Assembly: GCA_029560815.1 (NCBI GenBank)
Contig: JAKQKF010000148.1
Coordinates: forward strand, 1-6,630
Direction of reading: 5' to 3'
Source of the DNA: a bacterium
GTDB lineage: Bacteria > KSB1 > UBA2214
Length of the DNA stretch: 6,630 nucleotides
The position numbers and the translations under genes were made by a program. The first letter of the stretch is position 1, and each line of letters begins with the position of its first letter. This document shows, piece by piece, positions 1 to 6,606 of the stretch. The notes beneath the pieces were generated by a model. That model saw only the letters and a program-made list of their open reading frames with translations, had not been told where the DNA came from and made no database searches.

Positions 1-842
1 GGCTGGAGGAAGACCTCATGCGGCCGGCGCACCAGATAGCGGCATTGCCCGGTCAGGCGGGTTTGCCCCTGACGCATTTCGTACCAGGTGCGGCCCAGGG
101 TGTTGTCGGTGAGAAACTCAACCACATAGCGCGGCGTGAAGAACTGGTTCCGCACCGCCAGCTCGCGACTGTTGCGCGGTGCCGCCGAGGCCTTGCGCAT
201 AGCCTGGCGCTCCTCTTTGGAGTTGAAATACTGGTAGATCCAGCCGATGGTTTCGTCTTCAGACCAGATGCTCTGCAGGTCCGGGGTATTTAAAAGCTGG
301 AAGAGTTCCTCCAGGGCGGCCTCACGCGGGAAGAGCAATCCGAACGGGGAGAAGCGGTCGAAGAGAAGGCCGAGATCGATCGAGATCTCGTCGAAGAGGA
401 GATAAAGGAAAGTGCGGTAGCGCTGCCAGGTGTCACCGAGCCCTGAGCCCGCGATCTGCAAAAAAACCTTGAATCCGCGGGAGTGCAAGCCACCGCGCAC
501 GCACTCCTGCACCAGCTCGCGCTCCTCGCACATGCGCAGGGCGGCGAAGCGGTTGAGGACAGTGAAGGCCTGCTCGCGCAGGAGGCGGTCAACAGCAGCT
601 TCGGCTGGCCGCTTTTCGTCGGTCAATCCGCTGGCAATATGGCTGATGCGCTCGCGCAGCATCACAGCGACGCCGCGCTGTTCGTCGTCGAGATGGCCCA
701 GCTGCTCCAGGGGGATAATCTGGCCGTCGGGTTGAATGCCATAGTGCTGCTGCAGCTGGATGGAGAATTCGTCGGTGAGCAGGCGGCGGCAGTCGCTGAC
801 CAGCCGCGCCAGCCGGTTCCGGGTGGGATTGTCAAACGCCAT
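1..842 (-). CDS. pglX: PglX, BREX adenine-specific DNA methyltransferase (N-terminal 280 residues, truncated by window edge)
   Basis: The frame starts at ATG 842-840 (MAFDNPTRNRL) and stays open to the left edge, giving 280 complete codons. PglX family enzymes methylate the N6 of one adenine in a short asymmetric site, marking host DNA and helping BREX distinguish it from phage DNA. The visible part is a mostly helical N-terminal region ending at residues 232-243 (NQFFTPRYVVEF), then LTDNTLGR (244-251). The QFFTPR block is typical of the segment just before the SAM-binding motif in PglX and HsdM-like N6-adenine methyltransferases. The SAM-binding (motif I) and NPPY catalytic motifs would lie beyond the edge, so activity cannot be judged. 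The start is 3 bases after the brxC stop and in the same frame. It has only a weak GGCGGT ribosome binding site, which suggests coupling to brxC translation. No stop or frameshift was found in a manual translation. The assignment rests on this motif plus position after brxC. Confidence 0.9.
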   Translation of the reverse strand, partial: MAFDNPTRNRLARLVSDCRRLLTDEFSIQLQQHYGIQPDGQIIPLEQLGHLDDEQRGVAVMLRERISHIASGLTDEKRPAEAAVDRLLREQAFTVLNRFAALRMCEERELVQECVRGGLHSRGFKVFLQIAGSGLGDTWQRYRTFLYLLFDEISIDLGLLFDRFSPFGLLFPREAALEELFQLLNTPDLQSIWSEDETIGWIYQYFNSKEERQAMRKASAAPRNSRELAVRNQFFTPRYVVEFLTDNTLGRTWYEMRQGQTRLTGQCRYLVRRPHEVFLQ

Positions 843-845
843 GAT

Positions 846-3800
846 CTACCGCCAGATAATTCGGATCTTTTTGCCCGCGGCCAATTCCGCCTTGATGCTC
901 GCCAATTCGCCAAGGATGCGCTCCAGCTCGTCGACGCTACTCAGGATGGCCGGCAAATGCAGTTCGAGCTCGCCCCCGCCGCCGTTTTCCGGTGGTTCAC
1001 CCGGCTGCGCCAGCGCGCGGATTTCAGCTTCGATCCGTGCAAGCGATTCGGAGAGCACATAACGGCTGTTGATGATGCGCTGCAGTCCGGCAAGATTTTC
1101 ATCTGCCTCAATTGTCAGCCTGTCCAGAGCATCCGAAAGGCGGGCGGCATCCTCCTGGCCCATCCGGGGCCATTCCGGCATGCGCTGCAGTCTCGTCTTT
1201 TGCTCCTCCAGCCAGACTCTCTCGGCTTCCAGCAGCTGGCTGACCGTCTCCGCCACTTTGCCGTTGAGGTTCTCGCTCTGCTGACGGATCTGCGGCCCGA
1301 ATTCATAAAAGTTATCACGGGTTAGATAACTGCCGAGCTCTTCACGGACCATCTGAGTGCCGGCCAGCAGCTCTCCAGGCAGGCCCGCGTTGGGCAGGGC
1401 TTTGATGCCTTGCGCGAGTTCCGCAGCACGGCGAACCAGCGATTCCATGCCATTCCGGAAGGCTTTTTTCAGCTCCTGGGCCCAGCGCAAGTCGTCGTAA
1501 AAGGGACAGGCTTCTCCGCCCAGACGCAGGGTGGCATCGGAGGCATCCCCCTTGAGAATTTCAGAAATGTTGTTCTGCAAATCCCGGGCGCGATCGGCGC
1601 CGGAGAGCCCGAGCGTCCTCAGCTGGCTGGCCAGATCGGCGAATTCAAGCTGCATATCGGGGAAATAGTGCATAACACACTTGCTGATCTCATCCTCGAG
1701 AGGCATGACGTTATCGCCGGTCAGCTCCAGCAGCCGCTCCCGGGCGCGGTTGAGCATTTCAGGATCGACTGTACCATGCCGTAAAAATATACCGATCTTG
1801 CCGAAATTGGCGGTATTTTTCAGAGCATTGACTGCGATTTCGCCGCGGACCATGACATCCTGGCCGCCGACGCGGAGAGTGACCATGCTGCCGACCAGCA
1901 TGGCGGCGATGAGGTAGCGGCTGGTATCCTTGGACCAGCCATAAGGCGCCGCAAAAAAATCGTCGAGTAACTGCTTGCCGTCCACCTGGCCACGCTGCTG
2001 GAGATAGTCTCTGATCGAGATGATCGCCTTGTGCTGCAAATCCACCGTGAAGGTTGAGCCGCTTTTCCTGATCAGATTGAGCGGATCGTCATTGGAGGCG
2101 ATGCGGTCCAGCCGGTCGGCCTTGAGAAAATGTTCGGCTGCGGCTGAATCAGCAGCGGCGGCGGCTTCCGCATATTTATGAAAGACCTGGCCGGCCGCAG
2201 AGTCGAGAAAGTCGTGCAGCGCCTGGGTCACCTGGGCGTCAGCGCTGCTTGCAGGCTGGTGCTGGCCGCGAAAGATAAAAGAGCCGGCGAGGAGCGCGCG
2301 CTTGAGCCGTGTCTGGATCTCCCTCTCGAGCATTTCGGCGCGCTGAATCTGGCCGCGGAGATACTCCTCGACATCCTTGTCCGCCGCCCTGGTGCGGTTG
2401 CGGGCATGGATTTCCCGGCAGCGCAGCATCTCTACGGCCAGGGTCTCGACTTCAGGGTCCTTGTGGCCGAGGAAAAAGATCACATTCAGGGAGGAGCGCT
2501 GCGTCGATTCCACCAGCCGCTCCTGCTTGCGGGCCTCATACTCCTTCTCCGGCACCAGATCGATGTGGGTCTGGATTTCCTCGCGCTCGCCGAGGAGGGA
2601 GACGGCGATGGTGCCGTTGGTGTAGACTTTGATACCTGTGCTGACCATGCGCGACTGCATCAGCCGGACACTGGGCGGCGGCGTGAAGAGTTCGCGCAGC
2701 AGCGAGTTCACAGCACTGCCGATCTCCACCACCTTGGGAAGATGCTTCATCTTTTCAACATCCAGATCGATCACCGCATCGCTCATGAAACGCAGACTGC
2801 TGTCCAGTTCGCTGAGCGGAACCGATTTTTCCTTGAGCAGACCATCCACAGCCGCGTTGACCTGCTCGAGCAGGCCGGGCGAGTCGACCGCGGGATGCAT
2901 CAGCGCCGCGACATTTTCACGGCTGACCGGAAAGTCCTCGAGGATCTGCAGCACGGCGATCGATTTGGCCACCCGGGTTTCGATCGACTCTTCGCCATAG
3001 ATGCGCATCACCTTCTCCACACCGTGGATGATGTGCGGGAAGGGCTTTTCGATGTCCTTGTGCAGGGCGTCGTAAAAGACCACGCTGTTGGCCAGGTGTC
3101 CGGCCGGCGCATCAGCGAGCCGCACATTCCGGGAGCGCGCGGAACCGGTGTCGACGAGAATATCCTGCAATACCTTGATGGCGGAGCGCAGACCGATGCC
3201 GCCGCGCGTCTTGGCCAGGCGCGAGAGCAGCTGTAAAAGAATCTCAAAATGGACCGGAAGAAAAGGATAGAACTTGCAGAAGGTGCTCTTTTCAAAATCC
3301 GATTTGTAATAGCGGGTGTTGTGCAGCCGGGTGGCGAAGCGCAGCTGCGGGCCGTGCTTGTCGAAGAGGCGGCCGAGCAACTCGTCGCCGGTTTTGGATT
3401 TGCCGAGCAGGCGGGTGTAACAGATCTCCTGGATGTCTTTCGCCTCGAGATCGATGGCAAAGGGGAAGCGATCCTTGAGTTTGAAGAGCTTGGCGGTGTT
3501 CAGCGCGGTCTGGGGGTTATCCTCGGTCAGCGTCTGCTGGGCAGTGGCGATGATCCAGGCGTGGCCGCGGCCGATGGTTTTCATGTTCTTGGCGAGGCCA
3601 TCCAGATTGAGGATGAGCTCGTCGCGCGAGGCGACATACTGGCCGACTTCATCGATGACAAAGATCACGTTTTGCAGGCCGGAGCGGCGGCGGATCAGAT
3701 CGAGCATCTCGGTGACGCGTTCGTTTTCGCGGATGCGCTCCTCCAGCTTGATTTCGTTAAAGGTCTTGCTGTCGGGGAAAAGCTCGGGATAGAATTCGCA

Positions 3801-4442
3801 GGCGGCCCGGGAGGCGAGGGCCTTCATCACCAGCGGCTGGTTCTTGATCTCGTCCCACTCCTTGCCGCTGGACATTTCGAGGATGCGCTGTTTAAAGGCA
3901 TCCAGCTTGCCGTCGCGTTCCAGCATGAACTCCAGGTAGGCAATCTTTTCATCGCGGGAGTAGCCGGCCCACTGCATCACCTTGGCGTAGAGGACGCTGG
4001 ATATTTCGGCCATAGTGGCGCCGGAGAGCTGCTCGGTCGCCAGATCGAGCATGATCACCACCGCGGGAAAGCGTTTGGCCATGGTGGCGAGACGGGCGCG
4101 CAGAGAGGCCGAATTAAGCTGATTCTGCAGCATGCTCAGGAAGGGCTTGCCATCCACAGTTTTTTCCGGATCGAGGGCAAAGCCGAGATACTTGGTGAAG
4201 GAGCTTTTGCCCGATCCGTAAAAGCCGGAGACCCAGACGCCGACTTCGGGGTTCTCGCCACTGGACATGCCGTACTCGAGCTGGTCGAGGAGGCGGTCAA
4301 AGTGGCTCTCGATGCTGGCGGTGGCCACATATTCCTGGATCTCCTGCTTGAGGAGGTCGTCGTTGCTCGCGTCATAGGTGATGACTTTTTCGATGCGGCG
4401 GTCAATCGGTTTGGCCGTGTCAAATATCTCGCGGATCAGCAT
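846..4442 (-). CDS. brxC: BrxC, large BREX P-loop ATPase (1198 aa)
   Basis: This encodes the large AAA-like ATPase of BREX, the BrxC/PglY family, which is a cytoplasmic core component; family members are typically about 1,100-1,300 residues. The N-terminus (MLIREIFDTAKPIDRRIEKV) is followed by a Walker A motif GFYGSGKS at residues 73-80, with K79 and S80 as nucleotide-binding residues. Walker B is VIFVIDEVGQYV at 259-270, with D264 and E265 acidic. A sensor-1-like strand, WIIATAQQTL, lies at 296-305, and KLKDRF (321-326) may supply an arginine finger. The remainder is long and mainly helical, with charged coiled-coil-like stretches. Near the C-terminus is a Pro/Gly-rich linker ending in GGGG (1154-1157), then a final amphipathic helix and IRIIWR. 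ATG 4442-4440 is chosen because GGAGGT lies 11 bases upstream and the protein begins as family members do. The gene lies between brxB and pglX with 8- and 3-base gaps. All nucleotide-binding motifs look intact. The family assignment is firm; the arginine finger and coiled coils are inferred. Confidence 0.96.
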   Translation of the reverse strand: MLIREIFDTAKPIDRRIEKVITYDASNDDLLKQEIQEYVATASIESHFDRLLDQLEYGMSSGENPEVGVWVSGFYGSGKSSFTKYLGFALDPEKTVDGKPFLSMLQNQLNSASLRARLATMAKRFPAVVIMLDLATEQLSGATMAEISSVLYAKVMQWAGYSRDEKIAYLEFMLERDGKLDAFKQRILEMSSGKEWDEIKNQPLVMKALASRAACEFYPELFPDSKTFNEIKLEERIRENERVTEMLDLIRRRSGLQNVIFVIDEVGQYVASRDELILNLDGLAKNMKTIGRGHAWIIATAQQTLTEDNPQTALNTAKLFKLKDRFPFAIDLEAKDIQEICYTRLLGKSKTGDELLGRLFDKHGPQLRFATRLHNTRYYKSDFEKSTFCKFYPFLPVHFEILLQLLSRLAKTRGGIGLRSAIKVLQDILVDTGSARSRNVRLADAPAGHLANSVVFYDALHKDIEKPFPHIIHGVEKVMRIYGEESIETRVAKSIAVLQILEDFPVSRENVAALMHPAVDSPGLLEQVNAAVDGLLKEKSVPLSELDSSLRFMSDAVIDLDVEKMKHLPKVVEIGSAVNSLLRELFTPPPSVRLMQSRMVSTGIKVYTNGTIAVSLLGEREEIQTHIDLVPEKEYEARKQERLVESTQRSSLNVIFFLGHKDPEVETLAVEMLRCREIHARNRTRAADKDVEEYLRGQIQRAEMLEREIQTRLKRALLAGSFIFRGQHQPASSADAQVTQALHDFLDSAAGQVFHKYAEAAAAADSAAAEHFLKADRLDRIASNDDPLNLIRKSGSTFTVDLQHKAIISIRDYLQQRGQVDGKQLLDDFFAAPYGWSKDTSRYLIAAMLVGSMVTLRVGGQDVMVRGEIAVNALKNTANFGKIGIFLRHGTVDPEMLNRARERLLELTGDNVMPLEDEISKCVMHYFPDMQLEFADLASQLRTLGLSGADRARDLQNNISEILKGDASDATLRLGGEACPFYDDLRWAQELKKAFRNGMESLVRRAAELAQGIKALPNAGLPGELLAGTQMVREELGSYLTRDNFYEFGPQIRQQSENLNGKVAETVSQLLEAERVWLEEQKTRLQRMPEWPRMGQEDAARLSDALDRLTIEADENLAGLQRIINSRYVLSESLARIEAEIRALAQPGEPPENGGGGELELHLPAILSSVDELERILGELASIKAELAAGKKIRIIWR

Positions 4443-4450
4443 ACGCCGTG

Positions 4451-5026
4451 TTAACCTCCAATGTGCGTCGAGCGATAATTGCCGTCTTCCGGATAGATAC
4501 CGAGAAAGCGCAGGGTGGTGCGGCCGGAACGTATTCCGGGGTAGAGAATGATGGTGGGCACGCGGAATTTGCCCTGGAGGCGCTGCTCCAGTGACCCCAC
4601 CCGGATATAGGGATGCAGAGCTTCGGTATCGGTGATGATAAGAAGATCCCTGTTGGCGGGAGAGAGCGAGGCGAGTTTGGCTTCGAGCCTGTTTTTCAGG
4701 GCGTCATGGCTGGTAAGGGCATCGGTGAGCGTTTTATTGATGGCCTCAAAATCGAATGGCGCTTCGCGTTCGCTTTCGAGCCAGATATCGCGGAGATCGT
4801 GGCTGCCGAGGATTTCCCGGATGGCGGCAGCCATGGAAAAGAGATGAACCTTGTAATTATCCTGGCTCAGCTTCACCTGCCACGATTTCAGCCTGCGCTT
4901 TACTTCCAGCATCTCTTCGGGGCGGAAGATCAGATAATAGACCGGGTCGTCGCTGGCCTGGTTCAGGCTGTGGCCGAGGCGAAGGCGTTGGCGCAGCTCT
5001 TCAAAACTCCTGTCGGGTGATGGCAC
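4451..5026 (-). CDS. brxB: BrxB, BREX DUF1788 protein (191 aa)
   Basis: BrxB is a small cytoplasmic DUF1788 protein found in most BREX types between brxA and brxC; its biochemical role is not established. Visible family features are SDDPVYYLIFRPEEML (25-40) near the N-terminus, a central LLIITDTEALHPYIRVGSL (128-146), and the characteristic ending RFLGIYPEDGNYRSTHIGG (173-191). Length is close to the usual 190-200 residues. The open frame extends to a GTG at 5050, but GTG 5026-5024 is preferred. It has an excellent GGAGGAGG 6 bases upstream, whereas the extra residues of the longer form (MQPWRRPC) are encoded by that ribosome binding site itself. With this start the gene overlaps the end of brxA by 26 bases, which suggests translational coupling. 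It ends 8 bases before brxC. No defect is seen. Confidence 0.93.
   Translation of the reverse strand: MPSPDRSFEELRQRLRLGHSLNQASDDPVYYLIFRPEEMLEVKRRLKSWQVKLSQDNYKVHLFSMAAAIREILGSHDLRDIWLESEREAPFDFEAINKTLTDALTSHDALKNRLEAKLASLSPANRDLLIITDTEALHPYIRVGSLEQRLQGKFRVPTIILYPGIRSGRTTLRFLGIYPEDGNYRSTHIGG
4454..4459 (-). promoter_or_regulatory. Ribosome binding site of brxC (GGAGGT)
   Basis: GGAGGT lies at the end of brxB, overlapping its last codons and touching the TAA stop. It is 11 bases from the brxC ATG, slightly longer than ideal. It supports ATG 4442 as the start and lets ribosomes finishing brxB reload directly on brxC. Confidence 0.7.
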
Positions 5027-5798
5027 GCAGGGCCTCCTCCATGGTTGCACAACTCCAGGTAATGCGCAGTAGATCGCCGGCGAACTGGACGATAAGCATA
5101 TGCGGGGAGAGACGGGAGAGCTCCTGGACGACCTCCAGGGGCTGCAAGCCGAAGAGCTGCCAGTCGGGATGGGCCATGATTTGATTGTCGCTCATGCCGG
5201 CGAAATGAAGCTCATGGGCTAGAAAAAAGATGGTGGATGGAAAGGGGCGAAAACTGACGATTTTGCGCGACAAGGCCCGGCCTTTTTGCGCCAGATCAAA
5301 ATCGGCCAGGCAGGTCATCAGGCCTCTTGCGATGCGGTCACGAAGCTCGGCCGACCAGGCTGCGGCGATATGGCCGTTTTGTACGGCGCCGTCGATAAAG
5401 GCCAGCGCCTGCTCCTTGATGATGGCTGTGCGTCCGGCGGCGAAGGAGGTCCAGTAGACCTGGCCAATGAAATCGCGCAGGATGGGATTGGCGCGGCAAG
5501 TGTAGATATAAAAGAGCTGGTTAAGGGCGGCAGAGGAAAAGTCATTCTTGATTAGTATATGCAGATACTGTGCGGGTCTGGCGTCATTTTTGAGATATCG
5601 CGGAGCGATATGGTTTGAGATGATATCGCGGGTGCGTTTTTCCGTGGCCCGGCGCAGCAGACCCTGCTGCAGTGCTATCATCGTCAACTCGGCGGCTGTC
5701 ATGCCGGGGGACCAGGCCTGGAGCAGGGCTACAGTCTCTTCTTGCAGTCCTTGACCCTTGGCGAACGCTGCGTTGTATTTTACAGGTGGATCACTCAT
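5001..5798 (-). CDS. brxA: BrxA, BREX DUF1819 DNA-binding protein (265 aa)
   Basis: BrxA (DUF1819) is a small, mainly helical protein of BREX systems; a characterised homologue binds DNA. This one starts MSDPPVKYNAAFAKGQGLQE, runs through an RRATEKRTRDIISNHIAPRYL segment (49-69), and ends with the typical HPDWQLFGLQPLEVV (210-224) and GDLLRITWSCATMEEA (241-256) blocks. The frame extends 35 codons further up to 5903, but those codons lie wholly inside brxE. ATG 5798-5796 gives the normal family N-terminus and length. That ATG overlaps the brxE stop in an 8-base ATGAGTGA junction. No good ribosome binding site precedes it (CCTTACTTCAGTC), so its translation probably depends on termination-reinitiation from brxE. 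Its final codons carry the ribosome binding site of brxB. Family assignment is confident; the DNA-binding role is taken from the family. Confidence 0.93.
   Translation of the reverse strand: MSDPPVKYNAAFAKGQGLQEETVALLQAWSPGMTAAELTMIALQQGLLRRATEKRTRDIISNHIAPRYLKNDARPAQYLHILIKNDFSSAALNQLFYIYTCRANPILRDFIGQVYWTSFAAGRTAIIKEQALAFIDGAVQNGHIAAAWSAELRDRIARGLMTCLADFDLAQKGRALSRKIVSFRPFPSTIFFLAHELHFAGMSDNQIMAHPDWQLFGLQPLEVVQELSRLSPHMLIVQFAGDLLRITWSCATMEEALRAITRQEF
5033..5040 (-). promoter_or_regulatory. Ribosome binding site of brxB (GGAGGAGG) that decides the start
   Basis: GGAGGAGG lies inside the last codons of brxA, 6 bases before GTG 5026. It is the strongest ribosome binding site in the operon. 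It argues for the 191-residue BrxB rather than the longer 199-residue reading from GTG 5050, which would start upstream of this site. Confidence 0.75.
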
Positions 5799-6303
5799 GA
5801 CTGAAGTAAGGAAATGAGGATGTGCCGGCTGCAAAGGCCTGATGATAGAGAGCTGCCAGCCGGCCGAGGGCGGGCTCATTCTCCAACTCGGATATTTTCC
5901 CAAGCAGAACCGGTCCGCTGCCCGGAATTGTTATATCACTTGATTGATTCTTCAGTTCGTCAAGGGCGCTTTCTCTATTCTGAATCTGGGCGACGACGAG
6001 ATCGAGGTGCCCCTGGAGGATAATCTGATGGATGTCTTCTTCCAGGGCGGTGGGCAGGCGAAAGAGATGATAGACCCCACCCTTGCCGATGCGTTCGTCA
6101 TGGAGTCGCCTGGCGGCATCGGATACTGCATGGATACCGGCGGACAGGGCTGTCCGCGGAAAATTGATGGTCATAAACTGCTGGCCAATGGGGCTGAGAA
6201 AGTTGGTGTCCCACCAGGCAAACTGCGGCTTTTCGCCGAGGTAGCCGACGAGCAAGCGCAAGACGGAGAGTTGATTGGCCAGCTGGGCATTTTTCTGGGA
6301 CAT
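5791..6303 (-). CDS. brxE: BrxE, type 6 BREX protein of unknown function (170 aa)
   Basis: This is the first gene of the operon and the one that marks it as type 6 BREX, the only type in the original classification that begins with brxE. Its molecular function is unknown. Recognisable conserved stretches are LRLLVGYLGEK (15-25), AWWDTNFLSPIGQQF (29-43), INFPRTALSAGI (46-57), and especially ARRLHDERIGKGGVYHLFRLP (64-84; the core is RIGKGGVYHLFRLP). There is no signal peptide, membrane segment or recognised catalytic motif. Many charged and aromatic residues suggest a soluble protein. The start at ATG 6303-6301 is well fixed: an in-frame TGA lies two codons upstream at 6312-6310, and GGTGA sits 6 bases before the ATG. 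The stop overlaps the brxA start by 8 bases. Recognition is from memory of the family and from context, and was not confirmed by a search. Confidence 0.85.
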   Translation of the reverse strand: MSQKNAQLANQLSVLRLLVGYLGEKPQFAWWDTNFLSPIGQQFMTINFPRTALSAGIHAVSDAARRLHDERIGKGGVYHLFRLPTALEEDIHQIILQGHLDLVVAQIQNRESALDELKNQSSDITIPGSGPVLLGKISELENEPALGRLAALYHQAFAAGTSSFPYFSHE

Positions 6304-6309
6304 GGCGAT

Positions 6310-6314
6310 TCACC
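6310..6314 (-). promoter_or_regulatory. Ribosome binding site of brxE (GGTGA)
   Basis: GGTGA sits 6 bases before the brxE ATG. It is a moderate match to the anti-Shine-Dalgarno consensus and overlaps an in-frame TGA that prevents any upstream extension. Confidence 0.5.
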
Positions 6315-6382
6315 AGCAGTGTTTGAGCTCAGTTCTGGATAGAGATGGTAATGGGGCAAGATTGGGTGGGGGATCAGCAGCA

Positions 6383-6426
6383 AAAAAGCACATATAATCT
6401 GGTCGCCAGGATTATATGTGCTTTTT
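6383..6426. terminator. Long perfect inverted repeat with A/T runs: bidirectional terminator or leader attenuator
   Basis: Arms 6383-6399 (aaaaagcacatataatc) and 6410-6426 (gattatatgtgcttttt) are perfect 17-bp reverse complements around a 10-base centre, tggtcgccag. Allowing one bulged base, three further pairs (tgg/cca) form inside. Five T follow the GC on the plus strand and six T on the minus strand, the form of a Rho-independent terminator that can act in both directions. The stem is AT-rich, so folding strength is moderate. It lies 80 bases upstream of brxE. It could end transcription of the possible small ORF to its right, block read-through into the BREX operon, or act as a regulated attenuator. 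The repeat is directly seen; the function is inferred. Confidence 0.7.
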
Positions 6427-6455
6427 CGATAATTCCTCCCTCGCCTTTTCCCCGC

Positions 6456-6566
6456 CTATTCGTGCGCCAAGTTAAACAAAGCTTCCATCAAAAGCAAACA
6501 GAAAAGCAAACACAGGATTGTTCTTTGAGCGCTCAAAGACAGATGATATCCCATCGGATCCTGCAC
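6456..6566 (-). CDS. Possible small hydrophobic protein or leader peptide (36 aa), unrecognised
   Basis: A short minus-strand frame runs from GTG 6566-6564 to TAG 6458-6456. It begins MQDPMGYHLSLSAQRT (GTG read as Met) and continues with a hydrophobic stretch ILCLLFCLLLMEALFNLA at about residues 17-34, ending HE. A GGAGGA site stands directly upstream at ideal spacing and a TATAAT hexamer lies about 40 bases further up. The terminator-like hairpin begins 30 bases after the stop, so all parts of a small gene are in order. The single hydrophobic segment suggests a membrane-associated peptide. Type I toxin-like peptides have this general build, but nothing here identifies one. It may equally be a leader peptide for the BREX operon, or chance. 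Part of the hydrophobic run comes from a 12-bp tandem repeat, which weakens the coding case. No family is recognised. Confidence 0.3.
   Translation of the reverse strand: MQDPMGYHLSLSAQRTILCLLFCLLLMEALFNLAHE
6490..6513. repeat. Tandem 12-bp direct repeat (two copies)
   Basis: The units aaaagcaaacag (6490-6501) and aaaagcaaacac (6502-6513) are adjacent and match at 11 of 12 bases. On the minus strand they encode part of the hydrophobic run of the possible small ORF (LCLLFCLL). They may be a local duplication or a paired binding site next to the palindrome. Confidence 0.55.
6522..6539. repeat. 18-bp perfect palindrome, possible operator
   Basis: The sequence tctttgagcgctcaaaga equals its own reverse complement with no spacer; the symmetry breaks at the next base on each side. 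An uninterrupted palindrome of this length fits a dimeric repressor site. BREX operons are often controlled by a WYL-family regulator (BrxR) that binds inverted repeats upstream, but no such gene is present here. The site lies within the possible small ORF, about 220 bases upstream of brxE. Confidence 0.5.
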
Positions 6567-6572
6567 GGCCAA

Positions 6573-6578
6573 TCCTCC
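6573..6578 (-). promoter_or_regulatory. Ribosome binding site of the possible 36-codon ORF (GGAGGA)
   Basis: The GGAGG core (6574-6578) is 7 bases from GTG 6566. A near-consensus site at correct spacing in otherwise AT-rich DNA is the main argument that the small ORF is translated. Confidence 0.4.
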
Positions 6579-6606
6579 ACTTTGAGAGTGATTATTTAAG
6601 CGGAGA

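Noticed and set aside
371..389. Dense GATC/GAGATC repeats (cgagatcgatcgagatctc)
   Set aside because: The symmetry is imperfect, and the bases are explained as codons for the DEISIDL segment of PglX. No regulatory role is needed.
483..1325. Plus-strand open frame of 280 codons across the brxC-pglX junction
   Set aside because: It is antisense to both genes at a compact operon junction. The real minus-strand frames carry recognisable PglX and BrxC sequence.
2178..4454. Two long plus-strand open frames (2178-3236 and 3249-4454) opposite brxC
   Set aside because: They lie wholly antisense to a gene with clear Walker motifs. Their products are low-complexity runs rich in Gly, Ala, Leu and Asp typical of reverse-frame translation of GC-rich DNA, and no family is recognisable.
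6304..6382. Possible BREX promoter immediately upstream of brxE (minus-strand TTGCCC followed by TATCCA)
   Set aside because: The spacing between the two hexamers is only about 12 bases and the -10 match is poor, so it does not qualify as a sigma-70 promoter.
6383..6426. The inverted repeat read as the end of a transposon or a MITE
   Set aside because: The arms are only 10 bases apart, no target-site duplication is evident, and no transposase is present. The flanking T runs on both strands fit a bidirectional terminator better.
6345..6599. Plus-strand open frame of 84 codons upstream of brxE
   Set aside because: It runs straight through both arms of the terminator hairpin, the tandem repeat and the palindrome. 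It has only a weak ribosome binding site, and its composition is unlike a structured protein. The shorter minus-strand frame in the same region has better signals.
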